From: Hydrangea macrophylla
Taxonomy: Eukaryota > Streptophyta > Magnoliopsida > Cornales > Hydrangeaceae
Reading direction: 5' to 3'
Length of the DNA stretch: 64,000 bases
NCBI GenBank assembly: GCA_033977485.1
Contig: CM066991.1
Location: 129,847,999 to 129,911,998, forward strand
Position numbers and translations under genes: made by a program. Below the pieces are notes generated by a model. The model saw only the letters and a list, made by a program, of their open reading frames with translations. It did not search any database and was not told where the DNA came from. Below are positions 23,921 through 35,453 of this stretch, piece after piece (the stretch's first letter is position 1; every line of letters begins with the position of its first letter).

Positions 23921-24425
23921 GAGTAATGCTATGCTTCCCAAATTTTGTATCTCAAACATGACCCGAAAGTTTTGTTCCATGATCATTAAGATTTGTTCCT
24001 TCATTATTAGTATTTGTTTCATGACGGGAAAGTTTTGTTCCATAGTTACTAAGTTTTGTTCATCCATGTTAAAAATTTGTTACATGATTATTAAGTTTTG
24101 TTCCTTTATCATAAATATTTGTTCTGTGTCCAAAATGTTTTATTTTTTCATCGAAAATATTTGTTCTATGACTATAAACTTTTGTTCCAGATTTCTAAGT
24201 TTTGTTCCTAAGGTAAGCAAATCTAGTTTTTTCATCATAAATATTTGTTTCATGGCCAGAAAGTTTTGTTTATTCATCAAAAAATATTTGTTCCATGAAC
24301 ATAAACTTTTGTTCCAGATTTCTAAGTTTTGTTCCGTGACCATAAAGTTTTGTTCTATCATCATAAATAATTGTTTCCATGACCAGAAAGTTTTTTTCCT
24401 AAGGTATATAAGTCTAGTTCCCTGA
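23921..24425. repeat. Left TTTGTTCC word array with GAGTAATG terminus
   Basis: It begins with GAGTAATGCTATGCTTCCC, the terminal sequence of the MITEs at 22608 and 63004. There follow about 25 copies of a ~20-bp word close to TTTTGTTCCATGACCATAA, with variants such as TTTGTTTCATGGCCAG and CATCATAAATATTTGTTCC. The same words make up the larger array at 27390-29536. The 164-codon frame running through it (from 23931) is a by-product of the repeat, rich in F, C, S and I, and not a gene. Confidence 0.7.
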
Positions 24426-24567
24426 CATCGTTGGATGAGAACGTCAAGATATCGGTTGGTGAGGAATTGGCTGGTTGGACTTGCAGAACATCTGCTCGGC
24501 GAGAAAAAGCGGACCCCAAATGTATGGGAGAGATCCAATTCAGTTTGGGAAGAAAACCACTTCTCAA

Positions 24568-24690
24568 TCGATCGAACTGTTTTCGATCGATTAAACACAG
24601 ACAGACTTCAATCGATCGAACATTGCTCAATCGATCGAACTTCAATTTTGTCAATCAATTGAAATGAGTTCGATCGATCGAACTTGACAG
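24568..24690. repeat. Cluster of TCGATCGA words in an LTR
   Basis: Copies of CAATCGATCGAAC or close variants occur about six times in 120 bases, including one TTCGATCGATCGAAC. Confidence 0.85.
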
Positions 24691-24980
24691 AATGTTAAAT
24701 GTTTAGTTTGTTTATATCCGATGAATTGTTAAGCTGTATATTATCATGCGATGATTAGTAGAAGCTGTATTGGAATAATGCACACATTAAATAATGGGCT
24801 TAATGCATTAAACAGTGAAACCAATTGTATAAATGATGATATAATATTGTTAAGTGAATTGAGAAGCTGACGTGCATAGTAGTGGATCTATTGACCCCAG
24901 AGGTCAATACTATTTATGATTGGTGCGTGGGAAATGCGATCGCGAAGATCGTACAATATGGGTTACAGTATACTTATATT

Positions 24981-25152
24981 GCCTTAGTCTACGGGAGAGA
25001 CTAAGGGATATATTAGTGGTATTGCCTTAGGCCATGAGAGAGACTAAAGGATATACTGGTGGGATTGCCTTAGTCCATGAGAAAGACTAAGGGATATATT
25101 TGTGATGTTGCCTTAGTCCATGAGAGAAACTAAGGGATACGAATCGAGGTAA
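24981..25152. repeat. Four 43-bp tandem repeats
   Basis: Units start at 24981, 25024, 25067 and 25110, each reading GCCTTAGTCCATGAGAGA then GACTAAGGGATATATT. Decayed copies continue to about 25390 (for example CTTAGTCCATGACCGAGAC). The two halves of each unit, CCTTAGTC and GACTAAGG, are self-complementary. Confidence 0.9.
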
Positions 25153-25439
25153 TTGTAATGTGGCTGGCACCCTGGTCCAATAGAGGCTAACGGAATGTCG
25201 TCTTAGTCCATGACCGAGACAAGAGAGATCCGACAGAGACTAAGGGCATGGTCACGTTAGCCCAAGACCGAGACTGAGGGTTATGCCGATATTATCATCT
25301 TAATTCGACAGAGGCTAAAGGAATATTGCCTTAGTCCATGAGTGGGCGGGAAGTCCGAATAGAGGCTACATGAATACGTCACTTTAATCCACAATCGAGA
25401 TTCTTTATTTTTTGCTACTGCGGGGCGTGACAAGAGTTT

Positions 25440-25452
25440 TGGTATCAAAGCC
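25440..25452 (+). other. Primer binding site (tRNA-Met type)
   Basis: TGGTATCAAAGCC differs at one base from the usual plant initiator tRNA-Met site TGGTATCAGAGCC. It lies seven bases after the LTR end, which fixes the element's direction as plus. Confidence 0.75.
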
Positions 25453-25711
25453 TAGGTTTGGTAGTCGCGTTCACCAATTGTCCAACATTTCTTGAGTTTT
25501 GAACTTTAAAATTCCTTGAGATAGGGGTTTACTCTCCGAGTAATGTTTTGAAGTTATTCGTATAGTGGATTGGTTCCATTGCTATTAATGTGATAATAGC
25601 TATAACTATTACGTTTAATTTTTGAACTACTTTCTGTCACTATTTTTGGGTTGACTAACCGATAAATGTCTGTATAGGTACCCAACCTTACTGCATCGAT
25701 GGCAAGAATGC

Positions 25712-26143
25712 TGTCACACCCGTTCCGGGGAAAAGCATTGTTTAAAATGCATAAATGAAATTTTGTGAATTATCTATGTTATTGATTTGATAATTGTGAA
25801 TGAGGTTGACTGGAGGTCAATGGTGGAGTGTCAATCGAGGACACGGTAATAGGAGAATCGTGTGGCATCAACATGAATAAATGACATTTATATGGCTTAA
25901 ATGTTATTTGATGTTTATGATATTTTGTGAATAGTAATTATACATGTTTTGTATAATATTTGGTAGTTTGGATTTGATTTTAGACCATTTTGAATACTGT
26001 GGTGAGAACGTGAGTGATATGTTGCATAAAAGGTAGGTTATCTAGAGATTCCACGGAATTTAGTTTTCAGACGTAACTCGGACCCAAACGAAACATAGAC
26101 AAAAACTTTTATAATCTTTAGGTTTTAGCTAGCAATGTGCAAC
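25712..26143 (+). mobile_element. LTR 5' portion, truncated against the FAR1-like pseudogene
   Basis: It begins TGTCACACCCGTTCC, a typical LTR start. Words such as AAACTTTTATAATCTTTAGG and GTGAGAACG parallel the first half of the solo LTR at 42973-44966 (compare 43288-43420). It stops where the FAR1-like reading frame ends, so the junction removed the rest of both. Confidence 0.5.
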
Positions 26144-27358
26144 CGAATATCGTAGACTACCAATGATTATTGACGCCCACCAAAATCACAAACGGTTTCC
26201 TGTATGCATTTGTTTTATAGGTTGTGTCAAAGACGAGAACGTCTCCAAATCTTGCATAATCCAATTGCGATTTTCCATCGCTCCAAAATAATTTGGATAG
26301 GCAACCTTCATCATTGACATCGTACTTGTAAACGAAGGATGGATCCTTGTCTTAAAAAGCACGTAACAAACACAAAGTGGCATCTGCATCACCATTACTA
26401 ACTTCTTCCCTTCGTGCAACATTAACATGATTGTATAGGTCCTTTTGGGTGAAAACAACATTCTCATACCTGCCTGACGGTTATACCATTAAGTCCATAA
26501 TCTTGCTTGGTTTGATTCCAATGGCACGCATTGAACTCACTTGCGTTTTTGGAAAATTTACTTTGTGATGTGACCACAAGAAGGGTACGCAAGGCGGTGC
26601 TGCTTGAGAATGATTATGATTTTTAACAAAATCTACCACCTCATATTTTGACCCATTCTTCATCAATCGAATACAGAGCGTGGTAGTGCATTCAACTCTA
26701 GTAAGTGCCTTTGGCTCTCTCAGTCTGTCTTGCCTCTATAAATGATGTTGTTGTCTGAAACCCGCTTTAGAACAGTACCATCTTCTAGAGAGAACCATAC
26801 CTTCATTGTTAACACTTCTATTATCTTTTCTGATACTGAAACCCTTGACTTTTCCACATAAATTGTACCAAATTTCTGCTTCAGTCTCGGAATTGAATTT
26901 CAATGCGAACACATCTGCTTCGGTCAACTTTGATATGGCTTTATACGTCCCATCCGTTGCACAAAAGTCACTTTCAACTCCACCAAAGGACCACTGAAAC
27001 ACACCAAACGAGTCTTCTGTGTTATTAGTGTTACTCGTTGCACTAATGTAGTTTTCAACTCCACCTACAGAGTAATGAAACCCACCAAATGAGTCTTCTA
27101 TGTTATTAGTGTTACTCGTTCCACCAATGTTGTTTTTAACTCTATATGAAACCCATCAAATGAGCCTTCTGGGTTATTACTGTTACTCGTTGCACCAATG
27201 TTGTTTTCAACTCCGTCTATAGAGCATTGAAATCCACCAAATGAGTTTTCTATTTCTTCATATGTTGTTGTATAGATTTCACCATTAATATCGAAGTCCT
27301 CATCATTCGTTAAATCAACATACACACCATTGTCTTTGGAACATGAACCCCCTGCCAT
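26143..27358 (-). pseudogene. FAR1/FHY3-type (MULE transposase-like) gene, broken
   Basis: Read on the minus strand from ATG at 27358, the N-terminal part holds about three imperfect ~30-residue repeats with the core NNxEDSFGGFxxSxGGVEN. Then comes a FAR1 DNA-binding (WRKY-GCM1-like) domain at about 26920-26600, with KGFSIRKDNRS, LSRRWYCSKAGFR and later VKNHNHSQAAPP. The start of a MULE-type DDE transposase domain follows (DPSFVYKYDVNDEGCLSKLF, VLVFDTTYKTNAYRKPF), including its first catalytic aspartate. At least one frameshift near 27140-27100, more between 26740 and 26670, and in-frame stops (for example near 26355 and 26160) kill it. The 3' part with the rest of the catalytic triad is missing. 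This family includes both host light-signalling factors and Mutator/Jittery-like transposases; the flanking arrays favour the transposase. Confidence 0.75.
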
Positions 27359-27389
27359 TGTTCCCTGGAAATAAGAAATTTCATGTAGT

Positions 27390-29536
27390 TAAAAATGTTT
27401 ATGGAACAAACTTGTATGGTAAGAAACAAAGTTTCAGTGGTCTTAAATGATTGTTTCAAAAGTAAGTTCTGAATTCATGGTCAGGGAACAACTAATGATG
27501 ATATTCCATATTCATAAAAGATTGTTTCGTAATCATAAAATATTTATTTCAAAATCTAACAGAAACTACAATTTTTGGAACAAACTAGTATGTTGTATGG
27601 TTAGGGAACAACTTATGATGATGAATGAACAAAGTTTCAGAAATAAATTCTTAATTTAAAATTATGTTCCATAACCATAAATGATTGTTTCATAATTATA
27701 AATATTTATTTCAGAATCTAAGAAAACCTATAATTTTTGGACCAAACGTTTATGGTCAGGGAACAACTTATGATAATGAATAAACAAAGTTTCAGAAGAA
27801 AAATCTTAATTTAAAATTTTGTTCCATAACCATAAATGATTGTTTCATAATCATAAATATTAGCTCAGAATCTAAAAGGACCTAAAATTTTTGGAATAAA
27901 AATTTATGGTCAGGGAAAAACTTATAATGATAAAGAAACAAAGTTTCAGAAGTAAGTTCTTAATTTAAAATCTTGTTCCATAGTCATAAATGATTGTTTC
28001 ATAATCATAAATATTTGTTTCAGAATCTAAGAAAACCTATAATTTTTGGAACAAACGTTTATGATCAAGGAACAACTTATAATGATGAAGGAACAAAGTT
28101 TCAGAAATAAGTTCTGAATTTACAAATTTGTTTCATAACCATAGGGGTTTGTTTCGGAATCATAAAAGATTTGTTTCAGAATCTAAGAGAAACGACAATT
28201 TTTGGAACAAACTTTTTTGATTAGGGAACAACTTATTATGATGAATAAACAAAGTTTCAGAAGTAAGTTATTAATTTAAAATTTTGTTCGATAACTATAA
28301 ATGATTGTTTTATAATCATAAATATTTGTTTCAAAATTTAAGAGAACCTACAATTTTTGGAACAAACTTTTACGGTCAGGGACAACTTATGACGATGAAG
28401 GAATAAAGTTTCAGAAGTAAGTTCTGAATTTACAAATTTGTTTCATAACCATAGGGAATTGCTTCATAATCATAAAATATTTGTTTCAGAATCTAAGAGA
28501 AACGACAAATTTTTGGAACAAACTTGTGTGGTCAGGGAACAATTTATGATGATAAAGAAACAAAGTTTCAAAAGTAAGTTATTAATTTAAAATTTTGTTC
28601 CATAACCATAAATGATTGTTTTATAATCATAAATATTTGTTTCAGAATCTAAGAGAACCTACAATTTTTGGAACAAACATTTATGATCATGGAACTAAAT
28701 ATGATGATGAAGGAACAAAGTTTTAGAAGTAAGTTCTAAATTTACAAATTTGTTTCATAACCATAGGGGATTGTTTCGTAATCGTAAAATATTTGTTTAA
28801 GAATCTAAGAGAAATTACATTTTTTGGAATAAACTTGTTTGGCCAGGGAACAACTTATGGAGATGAAGAAACAAAGTTTCAAAAGTAAGTTCTTAATTTA
28901 AAATTTTGTTCTATAACCATAAATGATTGTTTAATAATCAAAAATATTTGTTTCAGAATCTAAGAGAATCTACTATTTTTGGAACACACGTTTATGGTCA
29001 AGGAACAACTTATGATGATGAAGGAACAAAGTTTCAGAAGTAAGTTTTGAATTTACCAATTTATTTCATAACCATAGGGGATTATTTCGTAATCATAAAA
29101 TATTTGTTTTAAAATCTAACAGAACCTATAATTTTGTAACAAACTTGTATGGTCATGGAACAATTTATAAAGATGAAGGAACAAAGTTTCAGAAGTAAGT
29201 TTTGAATTTATAAATTTGTTTCATAAACATAAATGATTGTTTCGTGATCATAAAATATTTATTTCACAATCTTACATAACCTACAATTTTTGGAACAAAC
29301 TTGTATGGTCATGGAACAAATTTGTAAGGCAATGGAACAACTTATGATTATGAAGGAACAAAGTTAAGAAGTAAGTTTTTAATTTAAAATTTTATTCCAT
29401 AACCATAAATGATTGTTTTATAATCATAAATATTTGTTTCAGAATCTAAGAGAAACTGTAAGTTTTAGAACAAACGTTTATGATCAGGAAATAACTTATG
29501 ATGATGAAAAAAACAAAGTTCCAGAAGTAAGTTCTT
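27390..29536. repeat. ~155-bp tandem array of TTTGTTCC words
   Basis: Landmark GTTCCATAACC-type words occur at about 27665, 27821, 27975, 28130, 28286, 28440, 28597, 28752, 28908, 29063, 29218 and 29394, a spacing of 154-157 bp except for the last. From 27975 units alternate between a type reading CATAAATGATTG and a type reading CATAGGGGATTG, giving a ~311-bp dimer. Each unit is roughly self-complementary: its first half carries TTTGTTCC/TTTGTTTC words and its second half GGAACAAA words. The array continues at 45897, so the retroelement 29537-45891 split it. Confidence 0.9.
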
Positions 29537-32415
29537 TGTCACGCCCCGATGTAGCATAAATAAGGAAAGTGTTTAATTTCCTTTATGGACCCGTAGGTCG
29601 TGACAGTTTGAAGGATCGATTCCGTCCCAAACGTCAACAACAAAAACATAATAATCAGAGCAGAGCATTCAAGGCTTACAAATATTTCTCTAACTTATTA
29701 CATATTACGATACGGGGTCAACTAAGGCACAAGCCGCCTTAAAATAAAATAATATCTATCGCCTATTACAGTCATCCTTATTACAAAACAGTTTATAGCT
29801 TAAAACATAGGATATTGATAACAGTTCTATCTTCCAAAGCAGCCGTTCTCAGTTTGCATAATCATAGGGCCTAGCATAGTCATAACCTGAAAAGCCTGAA
29901 CACGAATGTCCAGGGTGCATCGACGCCGTCAGCTTCAAGAAGCTGGTGAGTATTAAAAACATAGCTTTGAATGTAACACATACTCATTCACCATTTTCTA
30001 ATTCCCATTTAATTCAACAAGTTTACACTAAAGTAAGAAGTTCATTTTTAGAAAACAACCACAATATCATTTGAAAGCTTTAATTCACATATGTGTGACC
30101 GTGTATGAAAACAATGCACCATCTTATCTTACCGATAGCCACACTTTAGCACAGGGGTGCCAGGGAATGTCCAGTTTGCCTCACACTTTGGTCCGAGGTA
30201 CCAGGGAGTGTCCAATGCCTCACACTTTAGTACCTAATCCGCCTCGCAAATACCGGAGGTAACCTCACGCAGTATCCAGACTCGGGTACCAGGGAGTATC
30301 CGTAGGCCACACTTTAGCACTACCATGGGTGCCAGGGAATGTCCAAGTTCGGCATCACACACTTTAACGCTTCCATGGGCGTCAGAGAGTATCTAGTTTT
30401 GCCACCGTCGCATTACAAAGATACTCTCACCGCAATCTCAACACGTCACACTTTAGTACACAATTACTAGGGAGTAACCACAACACAATCTCAACTACAC
30501 ACTCTTTTCTACACTGACCATTACTCTTTTCCACGCTGTCCAACATTTACACTCACCATGCATGTACAAATGACTCCACATGTATGTCATGACACTTAAA
30601 CAAAAGTAAAATGCTGAATTATAGGAACAACGTAGGTGCGGGGATTGTTAAGTCGTAATATATTATTTCAATTGTCCAAACATAACCAAATAGGTTTCTG
30701 TTTTAGTAAATTTCCCAAACAGAGCTTTATCAGTCCATGAAATAGCACCCAAACAGTTCCTTAACATAAAATAAGCAAAATTTAGAAACTGTCAGAAGTC
30801 CCACGCGCGGGCTGCTCGCGCGAAGGTCGCTCGCGCGACATGCCAAAATTTTGTTTTCTTATTAAAACATTTTCTGTTTGCCTGAGTTCACGGAGATAGC
30901 GTGCGCGGATCGCTTGCACGATTTGCTCGCACGACATGCCCAATTTTCATTTTTCTTATTGAGAACTTTTCTATCTGCCTGAAACCACATGACTCGCGCG
31001 CGCGGGCTGCTCGCGCGAGGGGTCACTCGGGTGGTCCGCTAGCACGACCCTCGCTCACGCGATCGCACGCGCGAGTTTCAGCATTGACTTCGTCTTCCTC
31101 GCTGGTTTTCCTCTGTTTCAGTTTTAAGGGGTCTTTTTGACCCATTTTGTAATCCGGATTAAAACATGGCATGTAATATATGGATTTCTTCATTTTTCGA
31201 CGAGGATTATGAATCTACGATCAATTTAACATGAATCAAACGTAGATTGCTAATTTTACAAAAAACTAAAAGATGTCAAAATTTGATTTCTTATATACTT
31301 TTTCTTATGAACAAATTAAGCTTTAAAACTTTAAACATAGCATCCATGATGTATAATCTATCATTTTTATCTTTAAAAACTTATTTTGGTTACGATTGAA
31401 AAACTTCATGTTTTCAAGCTTTGAATACCAACGTAAGAACATCCATGGTGATTACAAATTATTAATACACAGTAGCAAATAAGGAGTGAATTACATTCTG
31501 AGTGAGTTAGAAATACTCACTGAGATTAGAAGAGTAGAGATTGTTGAAAAAGAATAGAAATATAAGAAACCCAATTGAAGCTTCAAGCTATGGATGATCA
31601 AGCTTCTACTCTCTCTCAATTTCTGAAATAAACTCTCAAACTCTTTCTCTTTTCTCTCTGGGATTTCAATGTATGAAGATGGTGAGAGTGTATGAATGAG
31701 AGTGTATGTGGTGTATATATATAGGAGAAAAGCCAAACTTGGCCACCAAGTCCATTCTTCAACACTCAACAATTCAATTTCTTTCCTTAATTTCTAAATG
31801 AACCACCAATTCACAGATGTGTGTGTGTGTGTGTGTGTGTTGATATACATACATATACACATCTCTACAGATATGTTAGGGTCAATTATAGACATATAGG
31901 GGTCAAAGTTGAAGTGTTTGGGAATTCAAGCTTATGGCACAACATCAACACACTCAAGGCTAGTCTATCCAAACAAGACTTTAACAATGATTAGTTTTCA
32001 TAATTAGAAATAAAGCAAATGCCAAATCTTGCTTTACATCACTTTCAAAATCTGTGGAAGTTCAACGCGGTGCGGACAGTTTTGAACATAAACTGGTATT
32101 TTCGCGGCGCGGTGTTCACCAAAAAAATACATAAAATTCATTTCAACATCAGAAATAGTTTTCCGTTCTTATAAAAATACTGTTTGAGTCAACAGAAATT
32201 ATTTCCACCGTTTTGAAATACAGTTTTGAAATTCGATACAGGTATTTCTTAAATTCATAAAATTGCAGTTGAACCCCCAAAAATAATTTTATTATGAAAT
32301 AAGACCAACCACAAAATTACACAGGGAAATTAATAAAAGCAGACATTTACAAGTTTTGAATTTAAATATGACAAATGCATTCACAAATAATTAAATAAAA
32401 ATGCAGGTTATTACA
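29537..32415 (-). repeat. 3' LTR of the chromovirus
   Basis: The LTR is 2879 bp, bounded by TG...CA. It contains tandem blocks of CACACTTTAGCAC...GGGTGCCAGGGAATGTCC (about 30135-30480), CG-rich words such as CTCGCGCGAG (30803-31075) and a (GT)n run (31812-31840). The frame at 30901-31140 lies in the CG-rich block and is not a gene. Confidence 0.9.
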
Positions 32416-32428
32416 CCCTTCCTCCCTT
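32416..32428 (-). other. Polypurine tract
   Basis: On the minus strand this is AAGGGAGGAAGGG, immediately before the 3' LTR start TGTAATAACC, as expected for second-strand priming. Confidence 0.85.
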
Positions 32429-32460
32429 AAACCGGATTTCGTCCCTGAAATCAAGACTAA

Positions 32461-32814
32461 CTAGTCCTGAAATAACTCCGGGTACTTCTTCCTTATATCA
32501 GCTTCGACTTCCCATGAGGCTTCATTCTCGTTATGGTGAATCCACTGAACCTTCACCAACGGAATATCCTTATTCCTCGACTTCTTTATACTCTGATCTA
32601 GAATCTTCACAGGCCTCTCCTTGTAAGAAACGTTATGACTCGTCTCAATATCATCATAACTTACCACATACGAGGGGTCTCGAATGTACTTTCTCAGCAT
32701 AGTTACATGAAATACATTGTGAACCCCAGACATCTTCGGTGGTAGCGTCAATCGATATGCCACTTTTCCGACACGTTCCAGAATTTCGAACGGTCCGATG
32801 AAACGCGGAGCCAA
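32461..32814 (-). pseudogene. Integrase C-terminal and chromodomain-like segment
   Basis: It begins with the integrase tail block APRFIGPFEILERVGKVAYR and continues to LPPKMSGVHNVFHVTMLRKY. It ends with the chromodomain-like VQWIHHNENEASWEVEADI, in which aromatic residues and the W-E pair are kept. Chromodomains in this clade guide integration towards heterochromatin. It is in the frame of the upstream integrase but separated from it by stops near 32815-32845. Confidence 0.85.
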
Positions 32815-32844
32815 TTTTTCTCTCTTGAGACCGAAGAGTACTAC

Positions 32845-33507
32845 TCATTGGGTCGGTGAAACCTTAAGAAGTACGTGATCTCCAACATTGAACTCCAAAT
32901 CTTTTCGGCGTCGATCGGCATAACTCTTATACCAGCTTTGAGCGGTTCTGATCCTTTCCTTGACCAGAGAAATCTTCTCGTTGGTTTCTCTAACCAAATC
33001 TGGTCCCAACAACTTCGTATCTCCCACCTCTGCCCAACACAACGGAGAACGACAAGGCCGTCCATACAATGCTTCGAACGGAGCCATCCCGATACTCGTG
33101 TGATAACTATTGTTATAGGTAAATTCAACCAAAGGCAAGTGCGTCTCCCAAGATTCTTCAAAATCGATGACACAAACCCTAAGCATATCTTCCATGATCT
33201 GATTAACACGCTCGATTTGCCCATCTGCCTGAGGGTGAAAAGTAGTACTCAACTTGAGCGAGGTTCCCATAGCTTCTTGCAAGCTTTCCCAAAATCCAGA
33301 AGTAAAACGCGCGTCACGGTCTGACACAATCGACACAGGTGCACCGTGAAGTCGCACAACTTGTTGTATGTACATCCGACTCATCTTTTCTACCGGGTAT
33401 GTCATACTATAAGCGATGAAATGTGCCGACTTAGTCAATCGATCCACGATTACCCAAATGGAGTCATGATTCTGTTGCGATCGAGGCAATCCCACTACAA
33501 AATCCAT
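32845..33507 (-). pseudogene. Integrase core segment
   Basis: The D-D-E catalytic core is visible: the aspartate in MDFVVGLPRS, the one in IVSDRDARF and the glutamate in ADGQIERVNQ are all present. The downstream blocks FTYNNSYHTSIGMAPFEALYG and FNVGDHVLLKVSP are typical of gypsy integrases. The segment just upstream (33545-33640), in the same frame, contains a zinc-binding C-L-T-C pair but is interrupted by stops. Confidence 0.85.
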
Positions 33508-33642
33508 CGTGATGTGCTCCCACTTCCAACCAGGAATAGGTAGCGGTTACAACAATATTGACGGTCTCTGATGTTCGGCTTTGACTTGTTGACACGTCAA
33601 ACACTTGGATACAAATTCAGCCACATCCTTCTTCATACTTTT

Positions 33643-33831
33643 CTACCAGAAATTTCTTTTCAAATCCTTGTACATTTTTGTTCCTCCTGGGTGAAATGTA
33701 TATCTTGACTTATGTGCTTTTGCCAGAATATTATTTCTCAAACCCCTACAGTCTGGTACACATAATCTGTCTCTGCATCGATATCCTCCATCGATTCCCA
33801 CCTTCCATTCTGTCGGATCTTTCTCTGACAT
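33643..33831 (-). pseudogene. Integrase zinc-binding (HHCC) segment, part
   Basis: It contains KAHKSRYTFHPGGTKMYKDL, the histidine pair of the integrase H2C2 domain, and ends at a TAG at 33643-33645. The cysteine pair lies after this stop in the same frame. Confidence 0.75.
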
Positions 33832-33984
33832 CTTCGCAAACCATGCTTGAAACTTCTCATCTTCTTTCTGAGCTTCAATAATGCGATCGATAAGAACTGG
33901 CTGTAGGATAAGACATCTGAAAAGTTGTCCTTCTCCTTCTTCAGTACTCTGTACATCGAATTCCGCTAATGTTTCTAATGCTCG

Positions 33985-34485
33985 CTATTCTCTAACCATT
34001 AAGGAGGCGATCGTCTCACGAGTCTGCCGACTTAAAGCATCAGCGACCACAGTATTACCAGGATGGTATTCTAACGTGAAGTCGTAATCTTTGATCAGCT
34101 CCATCCATCTGCGTTGTCTCATGTTCAACTCTTTCTGTGTGAACAAATATTTCAGACTCTTGTGATTGGAGAATAAATCAAACTTCTCACCGTAGAGATA
34201 GTGTCTCCAAATCTTGAGTGTGAATACTACTGCCGCCAACTCCAAATCATAAATGGGATAGTTCAACTCGTTCTGCTTCAGCTGTCTAGATCCATAGGCA
34301 ATAACTCTACCATCTTGCATAAGTACACACCCTAGTCCTTGATATGACGCGTCACTAAAGATAGTGAACTTCTCATCAGGCTTGGGTATAGCTAGTACCG
34401 GTGCGGTAGTGAGTCTCTCTTTCAACTCTAGAAAGGCGCGCTCATGCTTCTCTGTCCAGTCGAACTTCAAATTCTTCTTCGGCAA
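33985..34485 (-). pseudogene. RNase H segment of pol
   Basis: The blocks [40 protein letters not shown] and [10 protein letters not shown] identify a gypsy RNase H. The acidic residues in FSDAS, DLEL and VADAL are present. In [10 protein letters not shown] the third catalytic position, normally aspartate, is asparagine. It is in a different frame from the reverse transcriptase. Confidence 0.85.
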
Positions 34486-34634
34486 TCCGGTTAATGGTGC
34501 AGCTATTTTTGAAAACCCTTCAACAAATCTTCTGTAATACCTGCGAGTCCCAGAAAACTCCTAACCTCTATAGGGTTGCTCGGCCTAACCCAGTTTGACA
34601 CAGCATCTGTCGTGGATGAATCCACAGAAATTCC

Positions 34635-35429
34635 TTAAGATGACACCTTGTGTCCCAAAAATTTCACTTCTTGTAACCAGAACTCACACTTACTGAACTT
34701 GGCATACAAGTGGTGGTCCTTGAGTGTCTGCATCGCAATCCATAGGTGTTGCTCGTGTTCTTCTGCTGACTTAGAATAGATCAAAATATCATAAATGAAG
34801 ACGATGACAAACTGATCCAAATAAGGCTTGAACACTCTGTTCATTAGATCCATAAACACTGCTGGGGCATTCGTCATTCCAAACGGCATTACCAAAAATT
34901 TATAATGACCATATCGGGTTCTAAAAGCAGTCTTAGGTATGTCTTCCTTCCGTACCCTCAACTGATGATATCTCGACCTTAGGTCTATTTTAGAAAATGT
35001 CGTAGCTCCTTGTAGTTGATCAAATGAGTCGTCGATTCGGGGTAAGGGATACTTGTTCTTGATAGTCACGCGGTTCAATTCTCTGTAATCGATACACAAC
35101 CGAAGTATCCCGTCCTTCTTCTTCACGAATAACACAGGTGCTCCCCAAGGCGATATACTTGGACGTACAAAACCTAGGTTCTCGAGGTCTTGAACTTGTT
35201 CCTTCAATTCCAACAGTTCGGTGGGGGCCATTCTGTAGGGAACCTTCGTGATCGGTACGGTACCCGGTATAAGCACAATACAGAACTCTATACTTCTCTC
35301 GAGCGGCAAACCAGAAACGTCTTGAAATACTTCTTCGAAGTCCTTGACTACAGGTATAGACGTCGCTGTCATCTCTATACTGACGACTTCGATGTTTGCT
35401 AAGCATCTCGTGAGGAACACATCTCCCAA
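34635..35429 (-). pseudogene. Reverse transcriptase segment of pol
   Basis: A gypsy reverse transcriptase with the blocks [48 protein letters not shown] and [12 protein letters not shown]. The active-site block reads [12 protein letters not shown], where the family has two adjacent aspartates; the first is tyrosine here, so polymerase activity is lost. The segment ends at TAA (34635-34637). About 95 bases further on, near 34539, a one-base loss shifts the frame into RNase H. Confidence 0.9.
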
Positions 35430-35453
35430 AGGGTTACATTGAAAATCAAAGGG

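Larger units (their letters stand above)
24426..25432 (+). mobile_element. LTR 3' portion of a plus-strand retroelement
   Basis: The right edge reads CTGCGGGGCGTGACA and is followed after seven bases by a tRNA-Met-type primer binding site, so this is the 3' part of a 5' LTR. It holds a TCGATCGA word cluster (24568-24690) and four 43-bp repeats starting at 24981. The left boundary against the TTTGTTCC array is an estimate. The internal region is lost after about 280 bp. Confidence 0.6.

Noticed and set aside
23931..24425. 164-codon frame rich in F, C, S and I
   Set aside because: It is generated by the repeated TTTGTTCC word; its own periodicity follows the DNA repeat and no domain is recognisable.
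25712..26143. Possible intact retroelement between 24426 and 26143
   Set aside because: There is no coding internal region and no polypurine tract; only LTR parts and a short leader are present.
27390..29536. Regularly spaced repeats resembling a CRISPR array
   Set aside because: This is plant nuclear DNA; the whole ~155-bp unit is repeated, with no short constant repeat separated by unique spacers.
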